Assembly: GCA_033439265.1 (NCBI GenBank)
Contig: JAVTVX010000019.1
Location: 2,549,501 to 2,613,500, forward strand
Source of the DNA: Dillenia suffruticosa
Taxonomy: Eukaryota > Streptophyta > Magnoliopsida > Dilleniales > Dilleniaceae
Direction: 5' to 3'
DNA: 64,000 nucleotides
Made by a program: the position numbers and the translations under genes. Positions 49,178 to 61,312 of this stretch are shown one piece after another (the first letter of the stretch is position 1; each line of letters opens with the position of its first letter). The notes under the pieces were generated by a model that saw only the letters and a list, made by a program, of their open reading frames with translations, was not told where the DNA came from and searched no databases.

Positions 49178-52017
49178 TTAATCGAGTGGAACTGGCTCGA
49201 TTAGCAACGAAATGATATGGTTCTTGGTCCAATATTGTGGAACCCCATGACCATCTCCATATTGGTAAAAGCATTGCGCGGTTCGACTCAGATTAGAACA
49301 AGCACCGATAAAGGGTTCTTCAAAGGGATACTCGCCAAATATGTCCTTATTTAGGGTTTTCCATGTCTGGTGTATCAACCCATTTATGTAGGCGCGAGCA
49401 ACTTCCTCGGATGCACCCGTGTCATTCATGTAGCATTGGAGAGATTTCACATTATCCCCTCTCGCTAGCTCATCCTAATTCCAATACCAAAAAAATGAAG
49501 TAAATAAATAAATTTTAAAAGCTGGTATTGAATTATCTAAATTCGAGCATGAGTCAAACTTAAACCGATTTTTCTAATAATTTTTGAAAATTTTTAATTT
49601 GATCTTATAATTTTATCCTTAAAATTAGTGGGATCAAATTTTAATTTTAACAAACTTTGTGATCAAATAATATATAAATATTATATATTAATAATTGGGA
49701 AAAGTTGAAATTAAGGGATAACTGATGAAGTTCCTAGGTCGTTGGTGAGTCGGAGTAGCATGGCAGAGCAACGCATAATGCTTGGAAGGTCGCATATGTA
49801 ATCTAAAGCCTCCTTGGATATATTTTCCGTGGTCGAGAAATAAGCAGTGAAGAGCCCAAGAGGGGCTGATATGGAAACCACAGCATTTTCAATGTACTCC
49901 TTCAAAGTTGGCTTGTATCCACTGTGGAACCACCTAGCCTCTTTGCAATATGCTTTACACAGATTTGCCCACTAAAGTTTCAAAGAAATAGAGTTGAAAA
50001 AAATTAGAAACCAAAAGAAATGGGAAAAAAAGATAAAATATAAAATTTGCAATGTCATATGATAGCCTACCATTTTGCTTAGGTAAGGGATGATGTTGAA
50101 GCCTTTTTCTCTAAGGGTCCAGTAGCCAATTTCATTGGTGGTATTGAACAATGCTAGTAGACATGCTTTTATTGTGTTCTCGGGAAGCTTATCAATTTCA
50201 TTGATATCCCATCTGGAAAGACGCAAAATTAAGTGGAATAATTTGTAAAATAAAAAAAAAAAAAAAAAAAAACTTTTTGTCATTAGAAAAACCTTAGTAA
50301 CACAGTTGTTGAGCATTTCTCTATATTTGCTTTCAAATAACGTGATTAAATATAATTAAATATGAATCAGTTAAAATAATATCGAATTAAAAATAAGTTG
50401 TTAATATACTAACCTATCGATCAAGTCTGTAAATAGCTCAACCTCTTCCAAAGAGCCATAAACATCGTAAATATCATCAACAATTGTAATGAAACAACCG
50501 ATTTTGGTTTCAATTTCTCTGAAAGCTCCATAGGGTGGCTCAAAGTTCATGCCCAAACTCCAGAAGTAATGTTCCACCAATCTGTCTCTTGCAAAGCTTA
50601 TCTTGTCCAGACCCATATCGACCCACCACCTAAAAAGAAAAGAAAAATTAACAAATAGATAAATTGAATCAGATATAAATTAACGAAATGTGCAAACATA
50701 CTATGGTCATTTTAGTGTTACTAATTAAGGAACAATTGTTAATAATAATATTGCATACCCAGCTAATTTGCTGACTTCCTTTTGATGAATTGACTGCACC
50801 ATGTTGAAGTCCAATTTGGCAAATTCAAGTAAAAGAGGGTTCTTGTTTGTTTCTTCCCTGTAAGTATCAATGAACCATCTAGCTTCCACTCTGTTGAGCC
50901 TCCAATGTAAGGGCATGTCCAGAGCATGGTTCATTTTTCTAGCCATCAGTGAGTCCAACTTGGCTTCATTGAGGTCCTTCAAATGTTTTGTTGCAAACAC
51001 TTTTGCATCATCTATGGTGTTTTCGTCTTCCTGACCCAAAAAAGAAGCTTCATACAAGCTAAGTATCCCTTTTACATGGTTGCACAAATCTGCCTTGAAA
51101 TGACCCTTTTCATCCTTAAATCTGTCAAAAATTTCTGCGGCCACAAAATTTTCTCAAAATAAAAAATTTGGAAACTTCCCATTTTTAAAAATTTAAAAAG
51201 CAATCATAAAATTGATATCTCAACCTTGCTAGTAAGTTCACCAGAAATTGTGATGGTTTAAAAGACTTTACCTTGTGGAACATGATATCCATGTTGTCTG
51301 AGGATCCTAAAATATAGGGCTGTGGAATGTAAATCATGGTGAAACAAGGCATCTTGATCATTGGTTTTGTTGATCACATCTTGTACTGCAGTCTTGATCT
51401 CTATCTCAAACTGATACCTGAGACCCAATCTTTGAACTGCGTCGATTAACTCAAGCCTCTCTAGTGGCTCCATTGGTGCACTAATTTGGCATCTCACCTT
51501 CTCCTTCATTTTCTCATACTTGTCCGCATACTTCTCCTGCAATTCTATTGATTCAATTGAGCAATGAAGCAAGGAACCAATGATTTTTGCAATAAGTAAA
51601 AAGCAAAACTTATATGCATAAACAAATCAATATAAATACTATTTTAACATTTGGACAGTTAAAATAATATATCAGAGCTCTTTTTCTTCTAATTAATATC
51701 TTTCATTATTCATGTTAATTAGAAAGAATCACATCGGTTATGAAAAATTTATCACCCATAATTAATTTGAATTACACAAAATAACAACAATGAAAGATGG
51801 TCTTGAAACCTATACTTGTTAGGAGAGGTAATAATTATGAAACATAAGCAAAGCCATGATAAATAAAAAATTGAAAGATTCATACAGTGTAAGCAGTGTT
51901 TAGAGATTTCACAAAATTATAGTCCCAACAACTAGGTGTGTAATTCGCCGATCGTCTGATGATTTTAGGGTGGTGCTTATTGGAAGAGGGAGAGGACAAG
52001 CGAGCTGGAGCAGCCAT
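49178..52017 (-). CDS. TPS: Terpene synthase, TPS-b type (probable monoterpene synthase), intact seven-exon gene
   Basis: Class I terpene synthase converting a prenyl diphosphate, most likely geranyl diphosphate, to a terpene. Exons, minus strand: 52017-51886, 51536-51272, 51134-50759, 50629-50414, 50212-50071, 49971-49723, 49474-49178. All introns are GT-AG and phases agree. The exons total 1677 nt, giving 558 residues plus TAA. Motifs in order: RR-x8-W ([11 protein letters not shown], residues 21-31), RDR (272-274), metal-binding DDIYD (309-313) and the second metal site NDLGTSSDE (454-462). Exon count and the RR-x8-W motif place it in TPS-b. Only 20 residues precede the RR pair, short for a plastid transit peptide, so targeting and substrate (C5, C10 or C15) are uncertain. 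No frameshift or stop was seen. Two remnants of close paralogues lie at 43881-44426 and 60613-60740. Confidence 0.95.
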
Positions 52018-52120
52018 CTGTAGTTTTTCTACTAACACAAACTCTTGGATACGTTTTGTTCAGTTTTGACTGTCTCAGCTTGTGAAATGGAAAATACTCC
52101 TCCTATATTTATTACTTAAC

Positions 52121-52138
52121 ATATATATATATAAATAC
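52121..52138 (-). promoter_or_regulatory. Putative TATA box of the terpene synthase gene
   Basis: On the minus strand, GTATTTATATATATATAT lies about 105-120 bp before the start codon. With a start site some 30 bp downstream, the 5' untranslated region would be about 75 bp. The corresponding flank of the pseudogene loses homology at a T run just before this tract. Confidence 0.6.
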
Positions 52139-53079
52139 GGTGAGCCCTGTTTCACGTGGATTTCATCGTCCTTCACATGAGAAATGGAGTGATGGTCGCC
52201 TTTCCTCGTGGCACGCCTTTCCCCTTGTTTATATTTTTTTATATCGTCTTTTATTTCATCATCCTTCACGTCATCTCACTCAATCTCTCTCTCTCTTTCT
52301 CGCTCCCGTCCTATCTCTCCACGTCACCTCTCTCCCTCTCTATTACAAATATATATTTTTTAATTTTATTTTAATTTAATATATTTAATTAACAATATAA
52401 ATTTAAATGTTTAAATTAAATATTTAAGTGTTTTATTCTTATAAAATTCTAAATTAAATAATAATATTTACAAGTTTACTTAATAATTAAATTATTGAAT
52501 AATGTAGTTTTAGTTTATGATTTAATATTTTAATATTTTGTGTGTCAATTTAATATTTTATTTAAATATCAAAAATCTAAATATTAATGTTTAAATATTT
52601 GATATTTCAAATTATTTTTTATATTATATAAATATTCAAATATTCAAATATTTTAATTATTTTTTTAGATTTTTATATTTTAAAAATTTTAGATTAAATA
52701 TTAATATTTATGAATTTTTTACTGCCTTTGTGACAAACTTTTCAACCTTTCAAAGATATCTTTCTTTTTTTTTTCTTTTTGCTATTTATTTTTTTTTTTT
52801 TTTACTTTCTCTAACCCTTTTTAAATTCACTCTAATTTTATATTATATTATTTTATTTTCTCTTTCATCTCTTGTAAATTAATTTTGAAATTAATATTTT
52901 ATCTAAATTATTGAATCAAATATGTCATAATCTCAAGAATCATAATATATATATTTTTTCAAAAGGAAATAAAAATTTTTCTAATAAACTTATTATTTTT
53001 TTTAATCATCAAATATAATTTAAAATTAAAATTGGTCGTTTATATTTTTGTTCGTGAGAGACATCCTTGGTTAACGAAG
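52139..53079. other. Upstream region of the terpene synthase gene, AT-rich
   Basis: A CT-rich patch (52280-52340) is followed by 700 bp of extreme AT content. Overlapping plus-strand frames at 52140-52379 are composition-driven. No gene seen. Confidence 0.6.
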
Positions 53080-53940
53080 GATCCGGACTTCGTCGAGGAA
53101 GACTCATTCGGGAGAATGCCCGATGCGGGTTCACGAGTTCTAGACGTGGTCCATATTTAGACGATCGGGGATCACGGCACGTGTTGATTATGTCCTCAAG
53201 ATGGACACATGGAAGCAGTAGTGATGGTCATGTGAAGTAGGGTCCACGCTCGAATCTAACGAGTCTTCTTTGCCAGCCCTTCTGTCCTCTCAAAATGCGA
53301 CACGACTCATGCACAGAATTTTCTCTTTCTCGTCTCTAACTTCTCGTGATAACCAAAAGAAGGAAAAGAAAAAACTGACATTTTTCTCATTTTCACCTTT
53401 TTGGATATTTGTAATTAATTTAAGTTTGGGCATATCGTACGGTTGAACAATTTAATAACTATTTGCACCATGTGTTGTCATGTTATCATCCGCGGGCCAA
53501 CCGGTCGATGGTGGGTAGGGTAAAGATCCGGCTTTTATCGACGAAGGCTCATTCAGAAGAATACCCTATGCGGGTTCACTGAGTTCTAGACATGGTCTAT
53601 ATTTAGACGATTGAGATCGCGGCACGTGTTGATTATAGCCTCAAGATGGACACGTGGAAGGTCTAGTGATGGTCACGAGAAGTAGGGTCCATGCTCGGAT
53701 TTAGCGAGTCTTCTTCGCCAGCTGTTCTGTCCTCCCAAAATGTGACACGACTCATGCACAGCATTTTCTGTTTCTCGTCTCTAAGTTCTCGCGGTAACCC
53801 AAAAAAGGAAAAGAAAAGACTGACATTTTTCTTATTTTTACCTTTTTTTGATATTTGTAATTTATTTAAGTTTGGACACATCGTACGGTTGAACAATTTA
53901 ATAATTATTTGCACACTGTGTTGTCACGTTATCACCGGCA
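53080..53940. repeat. 445-bp tandem duplication with G-boxes
   Basis: Two copies with about 445-bp offset (for example CACGACTCATGCACAG at 53301 and 53746) and moderate divergence. They contain three CACGTG G-boxes: 53178-53183, 53623-53628 and 53651-53656. The first copy has CACATG where the second has the third box. The block lies about 1.1-1.6 kb upstream of the terpene synthase start. G-boxes bind bHLH factors such as MYC2, known regulators of many terpene synthases; a role for these copies is inferred. Confidence 0.85.
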
Positions 53941-53960
53941 CGGTTGAACAATTGTTGGAC

Positions 53961-56329
53961 TTCTTTGTCACATCGACTGTATCTCCACCCCAGCTCTTTC
54001 TTTCTCTTTCATTGTTGGAAGAAGTGAAAAGTAATATAATTATGGGATTCATCCTAATAGTTTGATGAGGTAGAGATATCTCGTGTGTTATGAAATACTG
54101 GGATTTTGATTCTCTTCAACTGGAACCGAAAGAGAACTGCATGGGGTGGGGTTGGATGGAGGGGGGAAAAAATTTGCATCCCCAAAAAAGCCCTGATGCT
54201 TAGCTCATCTTTTTAATTTTTCAATGTATAAATAAATCTAAACATAACCATATGATAATGTAAACGTTATCCTCGAATAATGATGTTCTTATCTATGAAA
54301 TATTTTAATATCCCCCAAGATGATAATCCCAATCAGAGCCCTAATTCTTTATTACCACTGGATATGCAAGCAATAACTATAACCAGAATTGGGAATCCCA
54401 TGCCCTCTTTGTGGGGTCGACCTTTACAACAAAAAAACCAACTTCAAATTTGCATGAACAAGTCCCGTTTAATGAAAGTCATTGTTCTTTTACATGTTAA
54501 TGGATTCAAGAACTTGTACTAAAGCCAAAAAGCCAATAAGGTCACATCTAAGAAAATATTCAAAGCGAATTTGGTAGCGAAATAGAGAACGGTGGATTTT
54601 CTTAATCATACATTTCGTGTTCGAATCATAAAAATAGAGAAATAAGATTTGAAAAAATCAACTCTATAATGGACCCTGTAATACTCATATTATATTAGTC
54701 GAACAAAATTCAAATACTAATTGTAAAAACAAAAAAAAGGCATAATTTTTACATATGGGACCTCTTCTAATTGTGGGGAAGTGTCAACAATTGCCCTCAC
54801 TTGCATGGGTTCAGTTTCATTATATATAGGGTAGTTCTATTCATCGAGTCTTTAGATGATGAAATTAATACAATATTAATTTAATAAATGACGACGCCTT
54901 TAATGTGAAAGGTTAAACTTACTATTATTAATTCATTAAGATAAGAGATTCATGAAATAAAAAACTTATGGCCAAATCTTTCTTAGACCTTCTCATTGGA
55001 GTCTAAATATATCCTTATATTAGTTTGGAAATATCTTAATAATTGTCGTAGGTTACTCAAATGAACTCATAATTAACGGTAGGAGATGATAAATGGATTG
55101 ATAAATCTTTTTCTTAATGGATTATAACTAACTGATATTATTTTTTCTTAAAAATCTAAAATTCGAGTTTCTTCTGTGTTTAAAAAAAATAAAATAAATC
55201 TTTGTGTGTGTGTGTGTTAATACGCTTCTTAGTTAATAAAAGATTTTTAATCCATGATCTAACCTGCCCAATGTTAACAATGATAAGCCGTTGAGTAATA
55301 AGTAGCATAATTAATCTTCATAATATACTATTCATATGTAATTGTATTTAAAAAAAAACTATTTAATATTCATCATAAAACCCAAATGTGTTTTTTTTTT
55401 ATTTTTATTTTTTGAAAAATTCAAAATATGTTACTTTTTGGGAAGTAAAAAAAAAAGAAAAGAAAAAATTCAAAATATATTACTTTATGGGTATAACATA
55501 TAGATATATATCTATGGTATAACATACGAAATATATAAAGTGAATAGCTTTAGTTGACTAGGTTTAGTCGACTAAAGCTGTCAACCAATCTGTTCCTTTT
55601 ACTAATAGAGCAAACGAAGTAAATAAATAAACTATGAATTGTGAGTTTTGAGAATAGTAAAAAAGAATTTGGGAGAGTTAATTCCTAAAATAGATTTTAC
55701 AGTATTCGAATTGGATTAGTCGGATAAAATCCGGATACGGATGATAAAAAGAAAAAGTAAATAAATAAACTGGACTCCTCTTTGTGTGGGCTCTGGCCCA
55801 TTTTGCTTCGTTGGTTTAAGTTGGGCTTATATAATCCAAGTTTTTCTAAAGTTTCTCCCCCTATCACCATATTTTTATTTTTTATGTTTTTTATTTGCTT
55901 CTAAAAATGCTTGTATGCTTGGGGCATTGTCCAGAAAGAAAATATTGGTTCACATTTATAAGGGTTTAGATGGAGATTTATTTGTTATCCATAAATAAGA
56001 TTAAAATTTAGAATAAAGAGAGGATGAAGAGAGGGACACCATTTTTTTTTAAGCCTGGCAATAGATATGGAACAATTCTTTTTCCTTCTAAGGTCAAAAT
56101 CACATGAAATGATAATAGTTTAAGTATGAATATATCATTTCGGATTTCATGATCCTCCAATTGATGGAAACTGAGTGCTCATTGTTGAAGTGAAGCGGCC
56201 TATTTTCTATATTTTATTTAAAGACATATAATTACAATACTTAATATCGGGCATATCACCAATTTTTTATAACTAAATTTTAATTCTGTATTGTATAACC
56301 GGCGGTGTACTCCAACCAGTAGGAATAAA
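53961..56329. other. Intergenic, no gene seen
   Basis: AT-rich sequence with short unsupported frames (54280-54522, 55786-55998). It contains an inverted repeat at 55546-55579, listed separately. Confidence 0.55.
55546..55579. repeat. Short inverted repeat with TTGAC/GTCGAC core
   Basis: Arms 55546-55560 (AGCTTTAGTTGACTA) and 55565-55579 are inverted copies with 14 of 15 matches and a four-base loop. Each arm is an imperfect palindrome round GTCGAC or its variant. Confidence 0.8.
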
Positions 56330-56580
56330 ACTCCCAAGACAGACTCTTCTCCACCAAATATGATGGGATTTTTTGTGTTTAGAGACGCTAACCAATATAC
56401 TGACTGATTAGTGGCACAATAATTGAAAAAATAATACATTTTGGAAATACCGAATTTTTGGATGGACAGCAAACCAAATATGATGGCTGCCGAATTTTTG
56501 AACCGACCAAGATCAACCATTTCTGGCGGCTTCGAAAAGACCGAATCCAAGAAGTGACTCGCTTTTGGACCCTCCATGAA
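56330..56580. repeat. Fragment of the 3.89-kb repeat unit
   Basis: GTGTTTAGAGACGCTAACCAAT, then ACTGACTGATTAGTGGC, then GGAAATACCGAATTTTTG and CAAACCAAATATGATGGC follow the same order as 5741-6045 in U1. About 200 bp of the unit is missing between the second and third blocks. This shows the repeat family extends beyond the array. Confidence 0.8.
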
Positions 56581-57450
56581 CTATTCCCGACCAGAACAAT
56601 TTTAATGCAACCAAATTTGGTACTGTGATTTTTGTGATTTACTTAAAAGATTTCAATGGTAACAAGTGAGATTTTTTTTATATCTTTTTTATTTCTCTTT
56701 TTCTTTATTCCCACCGGGGACTAATAGACCTCTTATACTCAAAAAAGAATAATTTTAAATACTAATTAATTGATAAAATAGAAAAAGAGAAAAATTATTA
56801 ACAAACAGTCGGTGTGGGTAAAAGTATTAATCCCTTAAGCAGCTCTCAATTTAAAACTTGAGAATAAAAATTATTACATTATGAGAGTTTTTCCTTAAAT
56901 TGGACCCGACAACGCTCAATCTGTATTAGTCAAAATATGAATCCAGATTTCCGTTAATATACAAAAAAAACAAAGAGAGAAAAATCAATAATCACAAATA
57001 ACTTAATAGGTTGAAGTTAAAGTTTGGATCAATTATATACCAAAATTCAAATATTAAAAATAAGTAGTTGATCTTAAATGCAAATAAAATATAAATTAAT
57101 AAAATAATTGTTAAATTAGAGCTTTCCAACCTTAGTTGTTTGTAATAAAATAAATTTTTTTATTTGACCACTGATATTCAAAAACCTATTTAATTTGGTT
57201 TGAGCAATCATAAAACACAATTTAGGAATCGGCTTTCTCAGCATTTGCTTTCTTATTATCAAGAATCAAATTTGAGATTTTGATTAAACATTTAGCCGGT
57301 TAAAATAACATCTGCTTGGAACAAGATCAATGACCCCTTGATCTTTCTTTTTTTTTTTAATCAAAAAATTATCTTTACAATTTTCTAATTAAATAATTGC
57401 GTTACATTTGTTTTCACTCTTGTTATACCCTTGCTTCCCAAATGCGCAAG
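56581..57450. other. Intergenic, ending in terpene synthase 3' flank
   Basis: AT-rich. The last 20-40 bp (TTGCTTCCCAAATGCGCAAG) align with the 3' flank of the intact terpene synthase near 48965-48990, continuing after CACTA-2. Confidence 0.55.
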
Positions 57451-60400
57451 CACTACAAAAAAATACGGTTTTAGCGACGGATTTAGCGATGAAAATTTTA
57501 AAAAAATTCGTCGCTAAAACATTAGCGACGGATTTAGCGACAAAAAATTTTTCATCACTAATGACACGTCGCAAAAATTTAACGACGAAAAACAGAAATC
57601 CGTCACTAAAATAGCGACAAATTTAGCGACGAAAAATTTTCATCGCTAAATTTAGCGACGGATACAAAAAATCCGTCGCTAATTTTAGCTATGGAAATCC
57701 AAAATCCATCGCTAAATTTAGCGACGGATCCGAGAAATCCGTCGCTAAATTATATGATATATAATTATTTATTTATTTATTATATATATTTTATTTAATT
57801 ATTATATTAATATTTTATTTTATTTAATTAGCGACGGATCCATGAATCCGTCGCTAAATTATATTATATACAATTATATTTTTTATTTATTTTATACATT
57901 TTATTTAATTATTATATTAATATTTTATATTTATTTAATTAGCGACGGATGCTTGATCCGTCGCTAACTTGCACCCGGTGACACGTCCTGCACACGCCTG
58001 CTTGCCCCTACCAGCTCGCCCCAGCCCCTACAGCCTGCCTACCCAGCTCGCCCCAGCCCCAGCCCCTGCAGCATGCCTGCTCGCCCCAACACGCCTGCCA
58101 GCTCGCCCCAACTCGCCCCAGCCCCTTCACCCAAGCTACCTTGCAAAATATCCATGAAAAAACCCTCAAAATGCCTACAGCCCGGTTCAAATACCTGCGC
58201 AAGAGTAAAATGTTAGAGTACCCAACCACCAGACCACATCTTACCTTTAATCATACTTCTATTTTATTTTTATTTATTATCTAATTCTAAATATTAATTA
58301 AAGAAATAAAAGTTTATATCAAATAATAAAATGCTAATTAAAATAAACTAATAAATTAATTAAAAAATAAAAAATATTATTCTTTAAAAAGATTTTAAAA
58401 ATAAAATAAGAAACTATTTAAAAAATAAAAAAATATTATTCAGTAAAAAATAAAAAGAAAAAAGAAAAAAAATAAAATGCTAATTTAAAATATTAAAAAA
58501 TAATAAATATGATTATTTAATATAAATTAATAAATTAGTAAAATAACAAAATAACAAAATAAAATAAAATATTAAATGTTAAATTTAAAAAATTAAGTTT
58601 AGCGACAAATTTTAAAATCCGTCGCTAAGTTAGCAACGGATTTTGGAATTTGTCGCTAAATCCGTCGCTAAATAATAAAATATTTAAAAAATTAAAAAAT
58701 ATATATTATTTAAAAATTAAAAATATTAAAATAATAAAATAATAATTTAAAATATTATAAAATAATAAATATGATTATTTAATATAAACAAATAAAATAA
58801 CAAAAGAAAATAAAATATTAAATGTTAATTTTAAAAAAAATTAAGTTTAGCGACAGATTCTCATTCGTCGCTAAATAATAAACTATTTAAAAGATAAAAA
58901 ATTATATAATTTAAAAATTTTAAAAATTTAAAAAATAAAATGATAATTTAAAATATTAAAAAATAATAAATACAATTATTTAATATAAATTAATAAAATA
59001 ACCAAAGAAAATAAAATATTAAATTTTAGTTTTAAAAAAATTAAGCTTAGCGACGGATCCGTCGCTAAATTTGTGACAAATATTTAGATCCGTTGCTAAT
59101 TTAGCAACGGATTCTAATTCGTCGCTAAATCCGTCGCTAAATAATAAAATATTTAAAAATAAAAAATATTATTATTTAAAAATTTTAAAAATTTAAAAAA
59201 TAAAATGATAATTTAAAATATGAAAAAATAATAAATACGATTATTTAATATAAATTAATAAAATAACAAAAGAAAATAAAATATTAAATGTTAATTTTAA
59301 AAAATTAAGTTTAGCGACGGATTGTTAAATCCATCGCTAAATCAACAACGAATTTTTAGATCCATCGCTAAATCAGCGACGGATTTCTTAATTCGTCGCT
59401 AAATTTAGCGACGGATTTCTAATTTGTCGCTAAATCCGTCGCTAAATAATAAAATATTAAAAAAAATAATTTTAGTCTTTAAAAAATAAAAATATAAAAT
59501 AATAAAATTAAATGCTTATTTAAGATATTATAAAATATTAAATATGATTAGTTAGTATAAATTAATAAAATAAAAGAATAATAAAATAAAATAAATGGAT
59601 TACCGTTTATCAGTAGTTATCCGTCTCACTGTCGCCATCCTCCGAAAAATATTGTTTGATCTAATTGCCAGACGAGATAGATCGTCGGAAGTGAATGTAT
59701 TATATATTGTGTTTTTTACTGATGACAATAACGAATGAATATGATCAACTGAATTTTCACAAATAATTGAACTATATAAGAGAATCGAATGGATGCAGAA
59801 GAGAAAAACATGAATGGGGAAATCGACAGCTGCAACTAATTGAAAATTATTTGTTATAGATTGGTTGAATTATTTATTATTAAAATTATCAAATTGATTA
59901 GAATTGTAATAATGAATATGTATTTAATTCGATTTCGTTATTTAAAATATATTAAAAAGAGAGATACGGTTAAAAATATTTCATAATAGAGTATAGAAAA
60001 AATTTTGTTTGGAAATTATTCATGAATTTTAAAATTCTGATAATAAATTAGCGACAAATTTAGTCACGAATATTTTATTTGTGGCTAACTAGCGATGAAT
60101 TTTGTCACGAATATTTTTTCGTGACTAATTAGTGACGAAATTAACCACAAATTTTGGAATTTATTGCTAAATTTTGTGACAAATATTTTTACCGTAACTA
60201 ATTAGCGACGAATTTTAGCGACGGAAAATTTTTATAGCTAATTAGTGATAAAATTTGTGACGAAATATTTTCGTTGCTAAATTTAGTAACGGATAAGAGT
60301 ATTCGTGGTAAAATTTAGTTACGAAAATATTATTCGTCACTAATTAGCGACGAATTTTGTAATAAAAAATTTTTCGTCACCAATTAGCGACGGATTTAGC

Positions 60401-60609
60401 GACAAAAATTTTTTCGTCCCCAATTAGTAACAAATTTAGTCACGAATAATCTATCCGTCGGAAATTTAGTCACGAATAATTTTTCGTCGCTAATTTCGTA
60501 GCAAATGAGCAACAAAAAAAATTTTCGTCACTAAATCTGTCATAAAATAGTAACGAAATTTTTTGATCACTAAAATCCGTGGTTAAAATCTTGTTTTTTT
60601 TTTTTAGTG
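57451..60609. mobile_element. CACTA-2: complete 3.2-kb non-autonomous CACTA element
   Basis: Ends are CACTACAAAAAAA at 57451 and TTTTTTTAGTG at 60609. The AAG at 57448-57450 is duplicated at 60610-60612. TTAGCGACGGAT and its inverse TCCGTCGCTAA recur dozens of times in both subterminal zones. A GC-rich island (57969-58140) built from CAGCTCGCCCCAGCCCC-type words lies in the left half. There is no transposase or other coding capacity. Its right half aligns, inverted, with CACTA-T. Removing it joins GCGCAAG to CCTCAGTGAGACC, which restores the terpene synthase 3' untranslated sequence. Confidence 0.93.
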
Positions 60610-60612
60610 AAG

Positions 60613-60740
60613 CCTCAGTGAGACCATATTGAAATAATTAGAAAAGACACACATCCACGTCGTAAGCACAATTCTAGAAGTTTGATCCCAAGAGCCAAGC
60701 CAAAGTAGAACATTAATTAATCATCGAGTGGATGTAAATT
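60613..60740 (-). pseudogene. Terpene synthase 3' end fragment
   Basis: Read on the minus strand, it holds the last codons (CATCCACTCGATGAT, then a TAA stop near 60718) and a 3' untranslated sequence that aligns with 49190-48990 of the intact gene, less about 80 bp. Upstream exons are absent: at about 60740 the sequence changes to a fragment of the 3.89-kb repeat. CACTA-2 sits inside its untranslated part. This is the third terpene synthase copy in the window. Confidence 0.82.
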
Positions 60741-61295
60741 GATGAGAATCAAAACCAAGATTTTATTCTCTCTCCTTTTTTTCTTTTTTGGTGGAACCAA
60801 ATATTTATGGGGCTCATCAGTTTGGAGGAAAAAGTCTGTCTCACATTTGGAAGATGAGAATATTTTTCTTTTCATTTTTGGGTTATGTGAAAAGCAAAAT
60901 CACCAATTTACTAATTTCCCTTCACTCGTCGGAAAATATTTGTTTGAGAGGATAGTAATAGTATCATTATTAGCCACACAATAAAAACAATGTCAAGGTC
61001 AGCATAAAAAATAAGATGCCATGTCCACGATGACAATAACAGTGTCATATACTATTCAGTAGATGCACCAAAATTACTTTTAAAACTTTGTTATCAAGCA
61101 CAGGCTTTTTTGTGATGAAAAATAGGGGGAAAAAAAGAAAAAAAAAAGAAAAAAGAAAGAAAGTTGGTCACCCCATCATAAATCTTAGGGATAGAGTTTT
61201 TTATTTTTTTACAAAAAATAAATTTTCTCAATGAAAAAATCTCCTAAATATTAAAATAGTTTATTGTGTTTTAAAATCACCTAAAAATATTTAAG
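60741..61295. repeat. Diverged fragment of the 3.89-kb repeat unit
   Basis: Aligns with 6290-6720 of U1. It shares with U5, not U1-U4, the variants AACCAAGATTTTATTC and GAAGATGAGAAT. It contains an extra A-rich insert (about 61126-61165). Confidence 0.85.
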
Positions 61296-61312
61296 GGAAA
61301 GGAACTAATTAT

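Noticed and set aside
58008..58229. Trp/Gly-rich minus-strand frame
   Set aside because: It is the GC-rich island of CACTA-2 read in one frame.
60739..60984. 81-residue frame near the terpene synthase tail
   Set aside because: It is the diverged repeat-unit fragment, equal to shadow frames in U1-U4.
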